A DNA stretch of 64,000 bases from Mesorhizobium sp. WSM2240 (GTDB lineage Bacteria; Pseudomonadota; Alphaproteobacteria; Rhizobiales; Rhizobiaceae), in contig NZ_CP159253.1 of assembly GCF_040438645.1 (NCBI RefSeq), positions 2,728,001 to 2,792,000 of the forward strand, in the 5' to 3' direction. Shown piece by piece: positions 39,215-47,945 of this stretch. A program made the translations under genes and the position numbers. The notes under the pieces are model-generated. The model ran no database searches and was not told the DNA's origin. It worked only from the letters and a program-made list of their open reading frames with translations. Every line of letters starts with the position of its first letter. The stretch's first letter is position 1.

Positions 39215-40498
39215 TTATCTTGTTTGCCCATGATCTGATCCCAAAACCGGTTCCCACTTTTGGGGATCATGTCTGACGAAGCCGCGCGAGCGCCACAGCA
39301 GGAATACCATCACCGAGACGTTGAGCAGGTTCCAGCCGATGCCGTTCAGGAAGGCGGCCGCATAGGAGCCGGTCAGGTCGTAGATCCAGCCCGACATCCA
39401 GCCGCCGAGAGCCATGCCGGCGACCGTGGCCATGACGACCACGCCGACGCGCCGGCCGGCTTCCGCCGCCGGCATGTATTCGCGCACGATGATGGCGTAG
39501 CACGGCACGATGCCGCCCTGCGACAGGCCGAAGATGAAGGATACGACATAGAGCGACGCCAGCCCGTCGAACGGAATGTAGAACAGCAGCGCGAGGCCTT
39601 GCAGCACCGAGCCAATAAGCAGTGTCCTGATGCCGCCGATCCGGTCGGCGAGAAAGCCGGAGCCGAGCCGGCTGACGATGCCCGCCGCCAGCATCAACGA
39701 CAGCATCTCGGCGCCGCGCGCCACGCCGTAGCCCAGATCCATGCAGTAGGCGACGATATGCACCTGCGGCATCGACATCGCCACGCAGCAGGCGACGCCG
39801 GCTATCACCAGCAGCGCCTGCAGCACCCGCGGCGATATGGAAATCGGTTGTACTCGCGCATTGGGGGCCGCTCCTTCGGCATGGCCATGGCTGCCCCGAG
39901 GGTGTCTGCGCCGCAGCAGGAGCAGCAGCGGGATCATCGCGGCGATGCAGATGACGCCGATGCCGATATAGGTTGCGCGCCAGCCGTCGGAGACGAGAAA
40001 GCCCTGCATGCCTATCGGCCATACCGCGCCTGCAAGATAGTTGCCGCTCGCCGCCACGCCGACCGCGACGCCGCGGCGGCGGTCGAACCAGTGCGAGATA
40101 TCGGCGATCAGCGGCCCGAACGTCGCCGACGAGCCAACCCCGATCATGACGCCCTGGATGAGTGTGAACTGGGTGATGGAGGTGGTGAGCGCTGCAAGTA
40201 TGAAGCCGAAGCCCATCACCAGCGCGGCAATGATGCCAGGCCACATGAAACCGAACCGGTCGATGAAGCGGCCGACGACAAGATTGCCGATCGCAAAGCC
40301 GATCATGGTCAGCGTGTAGGGCAGCGAGGCGTCGCCGCGGTCCACGCCGAATTCGGCCTGCACCGCCGGCAGCACCACCACCACGGCCCACATGCCGATG
40401 CCGCCCAGCGTCGAGAGCAGCGTGGAGACGGCAAGCCGCCACCAGGCATAGGCGCCGTCTATGTCGGAGGCAGCAGGCGCACCGATTGCAGTGTTCAT
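39215..40498 (-). CDS. MFS transporter (monocarboxylate/oxalate-like)
   Basis: A major facilitator of 427 residues with about 12 hydrophobic helices. The stretch between helices 2 and 3 (NLVVGRFIDRFGFMWPG) and the RRRGVAVGVAASGNYLAGAVWP region fit the MCT/OFA-type subfamily. The substrate cannot be told. The last residues (HDPQKWEPVLGSDHG) are encoded by a dispersed repeat, so the native C-terminus has been replaced or extended. Two starts are possible, 40510 and 40498; neither has a strong ribosome site, and I use the second. Confidence 0.85.
   Translation of the reverse strand: MNTAIGAPAASDIDGAYAWWRLAVSTLLSTLGGIGMWAVVVVLPAVQAEFGVDRGDASLPYTLTMIGFAIGNLVVGRFIDRFGFMWPGIIAALVMGFGFILAALTTSITQFTLIQGVMIGVGSSATFGPLIADISHWFDRRRGVAVGVAASGNYLAGAVWPIGMQGFLVSDGWRATYIGIGVICIAAMIPLLLLLRRRHPRGSHGHAEGAAPNARVQPISISPRVLQALLVIAGVACCVAMSMPQVHIVAYCMDLGYGVARGAEMLSLMLAAGIVSRLGSGFLADRIGGIRTLLIGSVLQGLALLFYIPFDGLASLYVVSFIFGLSQGGIVPCYAIIVREYMPAAEAGRRVGVVVMATVAGMALGGWMSGWIYDLTGSYAAAFLNGIGWNLLNVSVMVFLLWRSRGFVRHDPQKWEPVLGSDHGQTR
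39229..39271. repeat. dispersed rhizobial repeat overlapping the MFS 3' end
   Basis: A 43-base imperfect palindrome starting CATGATCTGATCCC and ending GGGGATCATG, with the core AAAACCGGTTCCCACTTTT. I recognise this type as very abundant in Mesorhizobium and related genomes. It codes for the MFS transporter's final residues. Confidence 0.75.
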
Positions 40499-40763
40499 TT
40501 GTCGCCGCATTCCGGTTTTGCCCGCATAGCGGGCTTGTCCTGAGCACTCTTGGCCGGATTGTCTCGATTTGGCAGCGCCACGTCAGCATTTCCGCCGCGC
40601 CAGCGAGGGGTCGCTTATGGCAACCGTGGGGTTTGGAGCGTCTTTATCACCCCTGAAATGCGAGCCTCTGATACCAGGAGTAGCTGGGAGTGGCCTACTC
40701 CTCATAATGTGGCATGACAAAAGCCGATGCTCTGTATCCCCGTGATCGAGCATATGCGCAATC

Positions 40764-40768
40764 GGAGG
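40764..40768 (+). promoter_or_regulatory. ribosome binding site deciding a GTG start
   Basis: GGAGG sits 5 bases ahead of the GTG at 40774. The earlier in-frame ATG at 40714 has no such site. This favours GTG as the start of the VOC gene. Confidence 0.75.
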
Positions 40769-40773
40769 CGAAC

Positions 40774-41136
40774 GTGGCGCTCAACAGACTGGTGATTTAC
40801 GCCAAGGACGTCGAGGAGATGGTGCGCTTTTATGAGATGCATTTCGGCTTTACAGCAACAAGAACGCCCGGCGACAGAATTGTTGAACTGGTCAGCCAGG
40901 ATGGCGGGGCGAATTTAATGCTTCATCAAGCAGCCAAAGGGCAACGGAGCGGTCAATCAATCGTCAAGCTTGTATTTGACGTGGAGGACGTGGAAGCCTT
41001 TTGTGGTCGCTGCGCAGAAAACGGCTTGGAGTTCGGCGCTATCCACAAGGCGGATGGGTACACGTTCGCCAACGCAAAAGATCCGTGCCAAAATTCGATA
41101 TCAGTTCCCAGCCGAGCCTTCAGCAACAGCGGCTAG
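40774..41136 (+). CDS. VOC family protein (glyoxalase/bleomycin-resistance fold)
   Basis: A 120-residue VOC-fold protein starting MALNRLVIYAKDVEEMVRFY with the beta-alpha-beta units LVIYAKDVEEMVRFYEMHFGF and IVKLVFDVEDVEAFCGRC. Such proteins are dioxygenases, isomerases or resistance proteins; the substrate is not readable here. The region looks AT-richer than its neighbours and the gene stands alone, so recent acquisition is possible. The start is set by the GGAGG at 40764. Confidence 0.82.
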   Translation: MALNRLVIYAKDVEEMVRFYEMHFGFTATRTPGDRIVELVSQDGGANLMLHQAAKGQRSGQSIVKLVFDVEDVEAFCGRCAENGLEFGAIHKADGYTFANAKDPCQNSISVPSRAFSNSG

Positions 41137-41259
41137 CGACCTTTCACACATCCGATGCATTCGCTTCGCATCGACGCCAGAATGCTGTAGCAGTCATGCC
41201 CGGTCGTCTGCCTGCTTGGCATATCAGCGGCATCGCGGTGGCATCCGTCGGGAACAACG

Positions 41260-42696
41260 TCAAACCTCCGCGCCCATCACCTCCGCGATCTCTTCCAGAA
41301 GCCGCGTGTCGTCGCCGGCCATGCCTTCCATCGACATCATCCGCGAAACCACCGTCGCGCCGATCTTTTCCTCCACCGTGTCCTCGGCATAGGCATAGTA
41401 GATGATCGCCCGCCGGCCGTCGCGGTGGGCGCGGCCCTCGATCTGCTGCAACTGGATGGCGCTGTGGCGCAGATCGTGGATGACAAGCGAGCGCTCGCGT
41501 TCGCCGCCCGGCATCTCGCCCTGGTGCAGCGAGATCGATTCGGTGACGGTGAAGACGACCGCGTCGAGCTGGCCGGTCTGGAACGCCACCCTGGTCTCCT
41601 CATTGGCCTCGCCGGAACGCTCGCCATTGATTTCGCCCGCCAACCAGCCACGCGCCCGCAGCTTTTCCGTCAGCATCGCGCTGGTCTCGAGGAAGGCGAC
41701 CGAGATCGCCACCTGCTGGCCGTTGGCCAGGAGATCCTCGACGAATTCGGCCGTGCCCGCAATCCGGATCAGGCTCGCCTTCTGGCGAAAGCGCAGATCG
41801 GCCGCCCAGCCCGCCGGCTTGCGCGTGCTGCCGCCGGCCAAGCCCAGCTCGCGCCTAAACTCGCGCCATGTCGCGTCGTAGAGTTTCTTCCCCGCCGGAT
41901 CGAGCGCCACCGGGGCGAGCTCGCGCTGCACCTCCGGCCAGCCCGCGATGTCTTCGGGGCGGCGGCGCATGCCGATGGCGTTGCGACCCTTGTAGAGCAG
42001 GTCCGACATCAGCTTGCGGTCGCGCTCGTTGGGCTCCCACGACCAATTCTTCCAGCGGCCTTTCACGCGGCCGATGCCGAGCCGCTTCATCAGCTTGCGG
42101 AAGTCGTCGAGTTCACCGCTCGAGCCGCCGGTGGCGTAGGCCAGCAGCCTGCCGAGATAGGAGAGTTCGTGCGGCGACTGCCCCGCCGTTGCGCTCATAT
42201 AGATGGTGAATTTCGAGGCCGCCGCCATCTGCCGGCACACCATCCCCTGCTGTGAATTGGGATTGCGGATGCGATGGCTCTCGTCGATCACCACGATCGG
42301 CCAGACGCGCTTCGGCGTACCCAGCCTGGCAAGCTCGTTGTTCTTCGCCCGCGTCGAGCGTTTCGTGCTGACCGCCGGCGGCGCCATCAGCGATTTGGTC
42401 CGTTCGAAATTCATGATGGTGACGCGTTTGCCAGCGTCTGGCGAATGCGCGATCGTGCGCCGCCACTGCGGGATTGCGCCCTTCGGGCAGATCACCAGCA
42501 CATCCTTTTCCGACATCGCCGAGATCGCAAGCCATGCCGACAGCGTCTTGCCGAGCCCCGTCAGATCGCCGAGCAGGAAGCCCGGCCGGCCCTCTTCCCG
42601 CGCCGCGAGGATCGCTTCCTTCGCCTCGACCTGGTGCGGCCGCGGGACAAAATCATGGTCGCGGTCCGGCCCGGCCATTGTGATCGAAACGTTCAT
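41260..42696 (-). CDS. SNF2-type superfamily 2 helicase/ATPase
   Basis: A 478-residue helicase. Motif I is GDLTGLGKT (Walker A GLGKT at residues 47-51), motif II is VVIDESH (DESH rather than DEAH/DEXH), motif III is YMSATAG, and motif VI is QQIEGRAHRDGR. The set resembles SNF2/Rad54-like ATPases of phage or mobile origin. It carries no other domain. The ATG at 42696 overlaps the stop of the flavoprotein gene by 4 bases (ATGA), so the two are coupled although no functional link is known. No nuclease, methylase or phage gene is near it. Confidence 0.85.
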   Translation of the reverse strand: MNVSITMAGPDRDHDFVPRPHQVEAKEAILAAREEGRPGFLLGDLTGLGKTLSAWLAISAMSEKDVLVICPKGAIPQWRRTIAHSPDAGKRVTIMNFERTKSLMAPPAVSTKRSTRAKNNELARLGTPKRVWPIVVIDESHRIRNPNSQQGMVCRQMAAASKFTIYMSATAGQSPHELSYLGRLLAYATGGSSGELDDFRKLMKRLGIGRVKGRWKNWSWEPNERDRKLMSDLLYKGRNAIGMRRRPEDIAGWPEVQRELAPVALDPAGKKLYDATWREFRRELGLAGGSTRKPAGWAADLRFRQKASLIRIAGTAEFVEDLLANGQQVAISVAFLETSAMLTEKLRARGWLAGEINGERSGEANEETRVAFQTGQLDAVVFTVTESISLHQGEMPGGERERSLVIHDLRHSAIQLQQIEGRAHRDGRRAIIYYAYAEDTVEEKIGATVVSRMMSMEGMAGDDTRLLEEIAEVMGAEV

Positions 42697-43871
42697 GCCG
42701 CCTGCCCCGCACACCAGCCGGACGACCACGCCCACTGGAAATTGAAGCCGCCGAGCCAGCCGGTCACGTCGACCACCTCGCCGATGAAATAGAGGCCGGG
42801 GACCGACTTCGCCTCCATGGTCTTCGAATCAAGGTCGCGCGTATCGACGCCGCCCAGCGTCACTTCCGCCGTGCGGTAACCTTCCGAGCCGGCCGGCTTG
42901 ACCCGCCACCCATTCACTGCTGCTTCGATTTTCCGGAGCGCCTTGTCGGAGAGATCTGCGAGATTCCCCAGGGCGTTTGCCTGTTCCGCGATCGTTTGCG
43001 CCAGCTTCTTGGGCAGGAAGGCGGCAAGCGCGGTCTGCGCCGCCTGCCTTCCGTTCTCGGCGCGGGCCTTGCGCAAAGCCTCGAACACGTCGGTCTGTGG
43101 CAGCATCGAGATGGCGATCTCCTCGCCCTCGCGCCAGTAGGACGAAATCTGCAGGATCGCCGGGCCGCTAAGCCCCCGATGCGTGAACAGCATGGCCTCC
43201 GAAAATTTCGTCTTGCCGCAGGACACGACCGCGTCCACGGCGACACCGGAAAGCGGCGCCAGCCGCGCCAGCGTGTTCTGGTCGAAGGTCAGCGGCACCA
43301 GCGCCGGACGGGTCTCGACGATCCGCAGGCCGAACCGGGCGGCTACATCATAGCCGAAGCCGGTAGCGCCCATTTTCGGGATCGACTTTCCACCGCTGGC
43401 GACCACCAGCGACTTTGCGCCGACTGCGCCGTCGTTCAGCGCCAGCGTAAACCCGCCATACGTTTTCTCGATGCTTTCCACCTGCGTCGAAAGGCGCAGT
43501 TCCGCGCCGTGGCGCTTCATCTCGCCAACCATCATGTCGATGATCTGCCTTGCCGAGCCGTCGCAGAAGAGCTGGCCGAGCGTTTTTTCGTGCCAGGCTA
43601 TGCCGTGCCGCTCGACCATGGCGATGAAATCGCGCTGCGTGTAGCGGCTGAGCGCCGAAATGCAGAAATGCGGGTTCTGCGAGAGGAAATTCTTCGGGCT
43701 GGAATGGAGATTGGTGAAGTTGCAGCGGCCGCCGCCGGAAATGCGGATCTTTTCGCCGGGCGACGCGGCATGCTCGACGACCAGCACCGAGCGGCCGCGC
43801 TTGCCCGCCTCGACGGCGCACATCATGCCCGCCGCGCCCGCGCCGATCACCACAACATCGAAGGTCTGCAA
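42693..43871 (-). CDS. BaiN/YhiN-type NAD(P)/FAD-dependent oxidoreductase
   Basis: A 392-residue flavoprotein of the HI0933/YhiN family. The N-terminal FAD loop VVVIGAGAAGMMCAVEAGKRG is followed by the signature GEKIRISGGGRCNFTN. Near the C-terminus is PGLYFIGEVVDVTGWLGGFNFQWAWSSG (quoted in part). The physiological substrate is unknown; BaiN in gut clostridia acts on bile acids, but the group is wide. I start it at TTG 43871, whose AGGAG lies 7 bases ahead, giving the family N-terminus MQTFDVVVIG; a GTG at 43898 is also in frame. Confidence 0.9.
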   Translation of the reverse strand: MQTFDVVVIGAGAAGMMCAVEAGKRGRSVLVVEHAASPGEKIRISGGGRCNFTNLHSSPKNFLSQNPHFCISALSRYTQRDFIAMVERHGIAWHEKTLGQLFCDGSARQIIDMMVGEMKRHGAELRLSTQVESIEKTYGGFTLALNDGAVGAKSLVVASGGKSIPKMGATGFGYDVAARFGLRIVETRPALVPLTFDQNTLARLAPLSGVAVDAVVSCGKTKFSEAMLFTHRGLSGPAILQISSYWREGEEIAISMLPQTDVFEALRKARAENGRQAAQTALAAFLPKKLAQTIAEQANALGNLADLSDKALRKIEAAVNGWRVKPAGSEGYRTAEVTLGGVDTRDLDSKTMEAKSVPGLYFIGEVVDVTGWLGGFNFQWAWSSGWCAGQAA

Positions 43872-43878
43872 GCCGTAT

Positions 43879-43883
43879 CTCCT
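43879..43883 (-). promoter_or_regulatory. ribosome binding site deciding a TTG start
   Basis: AGGAG on the minus strand, 7 bases before the TTG at 43871, supports that start for the flavoprotein gene over the GTG at 43898. Confidence 0.7.
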
Positions 43884-43999
43884 GCTGGAACGGCTCACCT
43901 ACAGCACCCCGGCCGAAGATGGGAGTCGCAGGCGTTGGACTATTCGATTGACGCCGCTAGCCGTTGCGGCCCGGCCGCGCTCTTGCGACACCGCGCGGC

Positions 44000-44868
44000 A
44001 TGAACCGGCAATCGAACCTGCTTGCGGCATTCTGGATGGGCTGTTCGCTGGCTTGCATGCTGTTGATGACCATTGCCGGCCGCGAGACCACGCGCGAGCT
44101 CGACGTGTTCCAGGTGATGGAGATGCGCTCCGTCATCGGGCTGTTTATGCTCTATCCGCTGATCCGGCTTGCCGGCGGCTTGCGCGCCATGCGCACGCGG
44201 CGGCCTTGGCAGCATGTCGGCCGCACATCGCCCACTATGCCGGCCAGTTCGCCTGGCTGCTGGCCCTGACGATGATCCCTCTGGCGCAGCTCATCGCCAT
44301 CGAATTCACCGCGCCGATCTGGACCGCGCTTCTGGCAGTCAGCTTCCTCGGCGAACGCATGAATGTCTGGAAGATCACTGCGATCGTGCTGGGGCTGGTC
44401 GGGGTGACGATCATCGTGCGGCCCGGCATCGATGCATTCGACCCCGGCCAGCTGATCGTGCTCTCCGCCGCTTTCGCCTTCGCCATTTCCTTCGCCATGG
44501 TGAAATCGCTTACCCGGACCGAAACAGTCGTGGCGATCATCTTCTGGATGCTGATCATCCAGTCGATCATAGGCCTCGTCCCGGCGATCTATGTCTGGCG
44601 GCAGCCCTCGGCCGGCGTCTGGCCGTGGATCCTGGTCATCGCCTTCGCCGGCTCCTTCGCGCACTACTGCATGGCGCGCGCCATGGTCCATGCCGACGCG
44701 ACGGTGGTGATGCCGATGGATTTCCTGCGCGTGCCGGCGACGGCCGCCGTCGGCTGGCTGCTCTATTCCGAGCAGATAGACCTCTTCACCGCACTCGGCG
44801 CTGCGCTCATCCTCACCGGCAATTTGCTGAATCTCGTGGGCAGGAACGGGCGGGCCAAAACAGAGTGA
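44000..44868 (+). pseudogene. EamA/DMT-family permease gene broken by a 1-base frameshift
   Basis: From ATG 44000 (MNRQSNLLAAFWMGCSLACM) the frame reads the first helices of an EamA permease up to RPWQHVGR (44224), then runs out of homology. From 44227 a second frame continues exactly where it should (IAHYAGQFAWLLALTMIPL) through the second EamA repeat to the stop at 44868. One base appears to be missing at about 44225-44226. Joined, the product would be about 289 residues, a normal length with about 10 helices. Recent loss or a sequencing error are both possible, since the rest looks intact. Divergent from the flavoprotein gene. Confidence 0.9.
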
Positions 44869-44895
44869 CGGCCGACCAGTGCTCCTGCTATCCCC

Positions 44896-45462
44896 TCACT
44901 TCTTCAGGAATCCCCAGGGCGTCGTCGCTTTGGGTGGAGTTGCGGCGGTGTCGGCGTTTTCGGCCCTGGCCACCTTTGCGCGGCCGACGCTATAGCCCGA
45001 CTGAATGACCGTCACGCCGTCGAGCACGAAGAGTTGCGTCGTTTCGAGACCCGGCTTCAACACGCCCGATATCGACACTGGCTCATAGATTTCGCCCAGT
45101 TTGAAGGGCCGCTCGGAAGTGACGTGAACAGTCTGGTTGGGCGGCGGCGGCGGAACGTGGCTGCAAAGGCCGCCCCACGGCAGCAGCATGAACTCATAGA
45201 CAAGATCGCCTTCGCGATCGACGGGCAGCAGATAGCCGGTCAGTTCGACCGTCTTGCCCTGGAGATCCCACGAAAGCATTTCGCCCTGGCTGGAATTTGA
45301 CGCGGCCGCACCGGCGGTTTCCGGAAATCCACCATTCTGGCTCTCCGGCCGCAGTTCGCTCCAGCGGATTTTCAGAGCATCGACAGAGGCGTTCGCCGCG
45401 CCGAAGAACAAAAGGCAAGCGGCGACCGCTGCGCCTCCCACAAGTTTGAAACGGTTGTCCAC
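44896..45462 (-). CDS. DUF3299 domain exported protein
   Basis: A 188-residue protein with an N-terminal signal or anchor (VGGAAVAACLLFFGAANA) and a DUF3299 domain recognised from the GKTVELTGYLLPVDREGD stretch and the run MLLPWGGLCSHVPPPPPNQ. Function is unknown; family members often sit near periplasmic metal or ABC-transport genes. The C-terminus is Ala/Thr/Pro-rich. Next to a small lipoprotein on the same strand. Confidence 0.85.
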   Translation of the reverse strand: MDNRFKLVGGAAVAACLLFFGAANASVDALKIRWSELRPESQNGGFPETAGAAASNSSQGEMLSWDLQGKTVELTGYLLPVDREGDLVYEFMLLPWGGLCSHVPPPPPNQTVHVTSERPFKLGEIYEPVSISGVLKPGLETTQLFVLDGVTVIQSGYSVGRAKVARAENADTAATPPKATTPWGFLKK

Positions 45463-45536
45463 CGGCCGCTCTCCACGTCACAAACGAAGTAAAGGCCGTT
45501 AGGCGACGTGCGTCAATTGGATGGGTGTGGACGCGC

Positions 45537-45725
45537 CTACTGAAGGCCGATGAATGGCCCTGTACGCGGCCCAAACAGGCGCCAATTGGTCGGCTGTTCG
45601 CAAAAGCCGGCATCATAGGGCCGATCCGTGCATGCCCAGCGGTATGTCTGGGTGGAGTCCGGCCCAAGGCAGCCGGAAGTCGAAAGCGCCGCCGCCAGCA
45701 TCGCGAGAACTAGGTATAGCCGCAT
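45537..45725 (-). CDS. small hypothetical lipoprotein
   Basis: A 62-residue protein whose N-terminus MRLYLVLAMLAAALSTSGC is a lipoprotein signal with the cleavage cysteine after LSTSG. The mature part is short, with further cysteines in RWACTDRPYDAGFCEQP. GGAG lies upstream of the ATG at 45725. I do not recognise a family. Confidence 0.7.
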   Translation of the reverse strand: MRLYLVLAMLAAALSTSGCLGPDSTQTYRWACTDRPYDAGFCEQPTNWRLFGPRTGPFIGLQ

Positions 45726-45808
45726 CGTCACTTCTCCGCCGGATCGCCACGCCGTCGATCCGCACCACACCATCTACCCGAAAACTGCGATTCCCGAAAC
45801 CGGCAATG

Positions 45809-47863
45809 CTATCTCAGCGCCGCCGCGATATTGCCGCCGTCGACGGTGGTCACGTCGGCCGTCGTCCGCTCGGCGAGCGCCTGATGCAGGAAGGCCTGCG
45901 CCACGTCCTCGGCGGTGACCTCCTGGCCCAGCAGATTGCCGGACATGTATTCTTTTTCAGACACTCCGCGCGCGCCCGAGCGGCTGGCGATCATAGCGTC
46001 GGTCAGCAGGCCGGAGCGGATACGGTCGGCATTGACGGCGTTCGAGCGGATGCCCTCCGCGCCGTATTCCAGCGCGTATTGCCGGGACAGAAACAGCGTC
46101 GCTGCCTTGGGCAGGCCATAGGCGCCGAATTTCGCGCCGGGATTGACCGCCTGCTTGGAGGCGTTGAACAGGAGCACGCCGCCGGTGCCCTGCTCCAGCA
46201 TGATGCGCACGGCGTTCTGCGCCACCGACTGGTGGGCGAAGAAGTTGAGTTCGAAGCTCTTGCGCAGGATCGCGTCGTCAAGGTCGCCGATCCGGCCTTC
46301 CCATGCAGCACCCGCATTGGAGACGACGATGTCGACGCCGCCATAGGTCGCGACGGCCCTGTCGAAGGCGGCGCGCACCTGCGCCGGATCGGTGATATCC
46401 GCGCCTACGCCGATCGAATTGTTCCCGGCTTTTTTCGCCGCCTCGGCCGCCTTTTCCGCATCGAGATCGACGACGACCACATGCGCCCCATTGGCGGCGA
46501 ACAGTTTTGCCGTCGCCGCCCCGATAGCGCCAGCGCCGCCCGTCACCAGCATCACCTGCCCGGTCAGCGGCTTCGGCTTGTTGGAAGCGAGCTTGGCTTG
46601 TTCCAGCGACCAGTACTCGAGCGGGAACAGATCCGATTTGGCGAGCGGCCGGAAATCGCCGATCGCTTCGGCGCCGCGCACCGCCTCGATCCACATTTCG
46701 CCGACATCGGAGGCGATTCTCGCGTCCTTCAGCGTGCGGCCGTGCCCGAACATGCCGAGACCCGGAACCAGTGTCAGCCGCGGCATCGGGTCGAGCATGG
46801 TGCGCGCCACATCGTCCAGCGCGTCGTTCTCCTCGAAATAGGCGCGGTAGTCGGCGGCGTACTTTTCCACGTGCTGCCGGATCACCGCCTTGAAGTCGCC
46901 GGCGTTTTCCGCGTCGGGAGCCGGCAGCGCCATCGGGCCGGTCTTGATGCGGATCGACAGATCCGGCGTCGAGACGCCACGTCCGGCATAGTCGGCGATC
47001 TTTTCCGAAGCGATGAAATCGAGGATCGCGTCGGACGTGCGGAAATCGCTGATCATGCGGTCGAAGCGGCCTTCGCCGCGCGACACAGCCACCGCGCCGC
47101 GCAGCGCCGGCGCGATGTCCTCGGGCTTGGCGAGCTTCCGCGGCAGGGCCGCCTTGGCAGCCGGCGGTTTGCCGTTGGCGGCGACATAATCTTCGGCCGC
47201 CGTCACGTAGTGGATCATGCGGTCATAGGCCTGCCTGGCGTCGTCGCCGAAGGTGAAGATGCCGTGCTTGTCCAGGATCAGCCCTTCGACCGACGGATCG
47301 GCGTCGTAGATTTCGGCCGCCGCCTTGGCGAGGTCGAAGCCCGGCTTGATATAGGGAACGAAGCCCAGCTTGCTGCCGAACACTTTCCTGCAAAGCGCCT
47401 CGCTGTCGGCCTGATCGACGACAGCGAGAATGGCCGTCGAATGCGTGTGGTCGACGAATTTGTGCGGCAGGAACGCATGCAGCAGTGTCTCGACCGAAGG
47501 ATTGGGCGATGACGGGTCAATGAGATTGGCACGCTGCAGCGCCACCATGTCCTCGTCGGAAAGTTTCTCCAGCGACCGCGCCTTGAGGAGCGGCGCGAGC
47601 TTCACGGCCGGCAGGCCGGCGGGCTCAATCACGCCCATGTCCCAGCCGCTGCCCTTGACGCAGAGCACGTCCCATTCGTCGCCGATGAGGTCGGTGACCC
47701 TGATCTTGCACGACGTGTTGCCGCCGCCATGCAGCACCAGCCTCGGCTCGCCGCCGAGGAGCCTCGTGGTATAGACGCGAAGCGCCAGGTCGCGCGCGAC
47801 GCCTTTCTTCGCGTAATCCGCAACAAGGCGTTCGGCTGCGCTGTCATCCCACAGGTTTTTCAT
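45809..47863 (-). CDS. bifunctional class II aldolase / short-chain dehydrogenase (RhaD-like)
   Basis: A 684-residue fusion. Residues about 1-390 are a class II aldolase (zinc ligands in KFVDHTHSTA, substrate loop LHGGGNTSCK, LDKHGIFTFGD). Residues about 420-684 are a short-chain dehydrogenase with VTGGAGAIGAATAKLF and the catalytic YGLPK. This is the layout of the rhizobial rhamnulose-1-phosphate aldolase/lactaldehyde dehydrogenase RhaD, but no other rha gene or sugar ABC transporter is near, so the substrate could be another phosphorylated keto sugar. The ATG at 47863 gives the conserved MKNLWDDSAAERLVADYA. It follows a SorC-type regulator on the same strand. Confidence 0.9.
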   Translation of the reverse strand: MKNLWDDSAAERLVADYAKKGVARDLALRVYTTRLLGGEPRLVLHGGGNTSCKIRVTDLIGDEWDVLCVKGSGWDMGVIEPAGLPAVKLAPLLKARSLEKLSDEDMVALQRANLIDPSSPNPSVETLLHAFLPHKFVDHTHSTAILAVVDQADSEALCRKVFGSKLGFVPYIKPGFDLAKAAAEIYDADPSVEGLILDKHGIFTFGDDARQAYDRMIHYVTAAEDYVAANGKPPAAKAALPRKLAKPEDIAPALRGAVAVSRGEGRFDRMISDFRTSDAILDFIASEKIADYAGRGVSTPDLSIRIKTGPMALPAPDAENAGDFKAVIRQHVEKYAADYRAYFEENDALDDVARTMLDPMPRLTLVPGLGMFGHGRTLKDARIASDVGEMWIEAVRGAEAIGDFRPLAKSDLFPLEYWSLEQAKLASNKPKPLTGQVMLVTGGAGAIGAATAKLFAANGAHVVVVDLDAEKAAEAAKKAGNNSIGVGADITDPAQVRAAFDRAVATYGGVDIVVSNAGAAWEGRIGDLDDAILRKSFELNFFAHQSVAQNAVRIMLEQGTGGVLLFNASKQAVNPGAKFGAYGLPKAATLFLSRQYALEYGAEGIRSNAVNADRIRSGLLTDAMIASRSGARGVSEKEYMSGNLLGQEVTAEDVAQAFLHQALAERTTADVTTVDGGNIAAALR

Positions 47864-47945
47864 AATGCTAGATCCGGTTTCTTCATTCGTTTGTTGAGAC
47901 AGGAATGCTGTGACGCGCCGATGACGGTCCGCACGCGTCTGCGTA

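Noticed and set aside
43660-43999. Open frame running into the EamA permease from upstream
   Set aside because: This part is the antisense of the flavoprotein gene and its promoter region; the permease starts at 44000 in another frame and the two halves join only through the frameshift.
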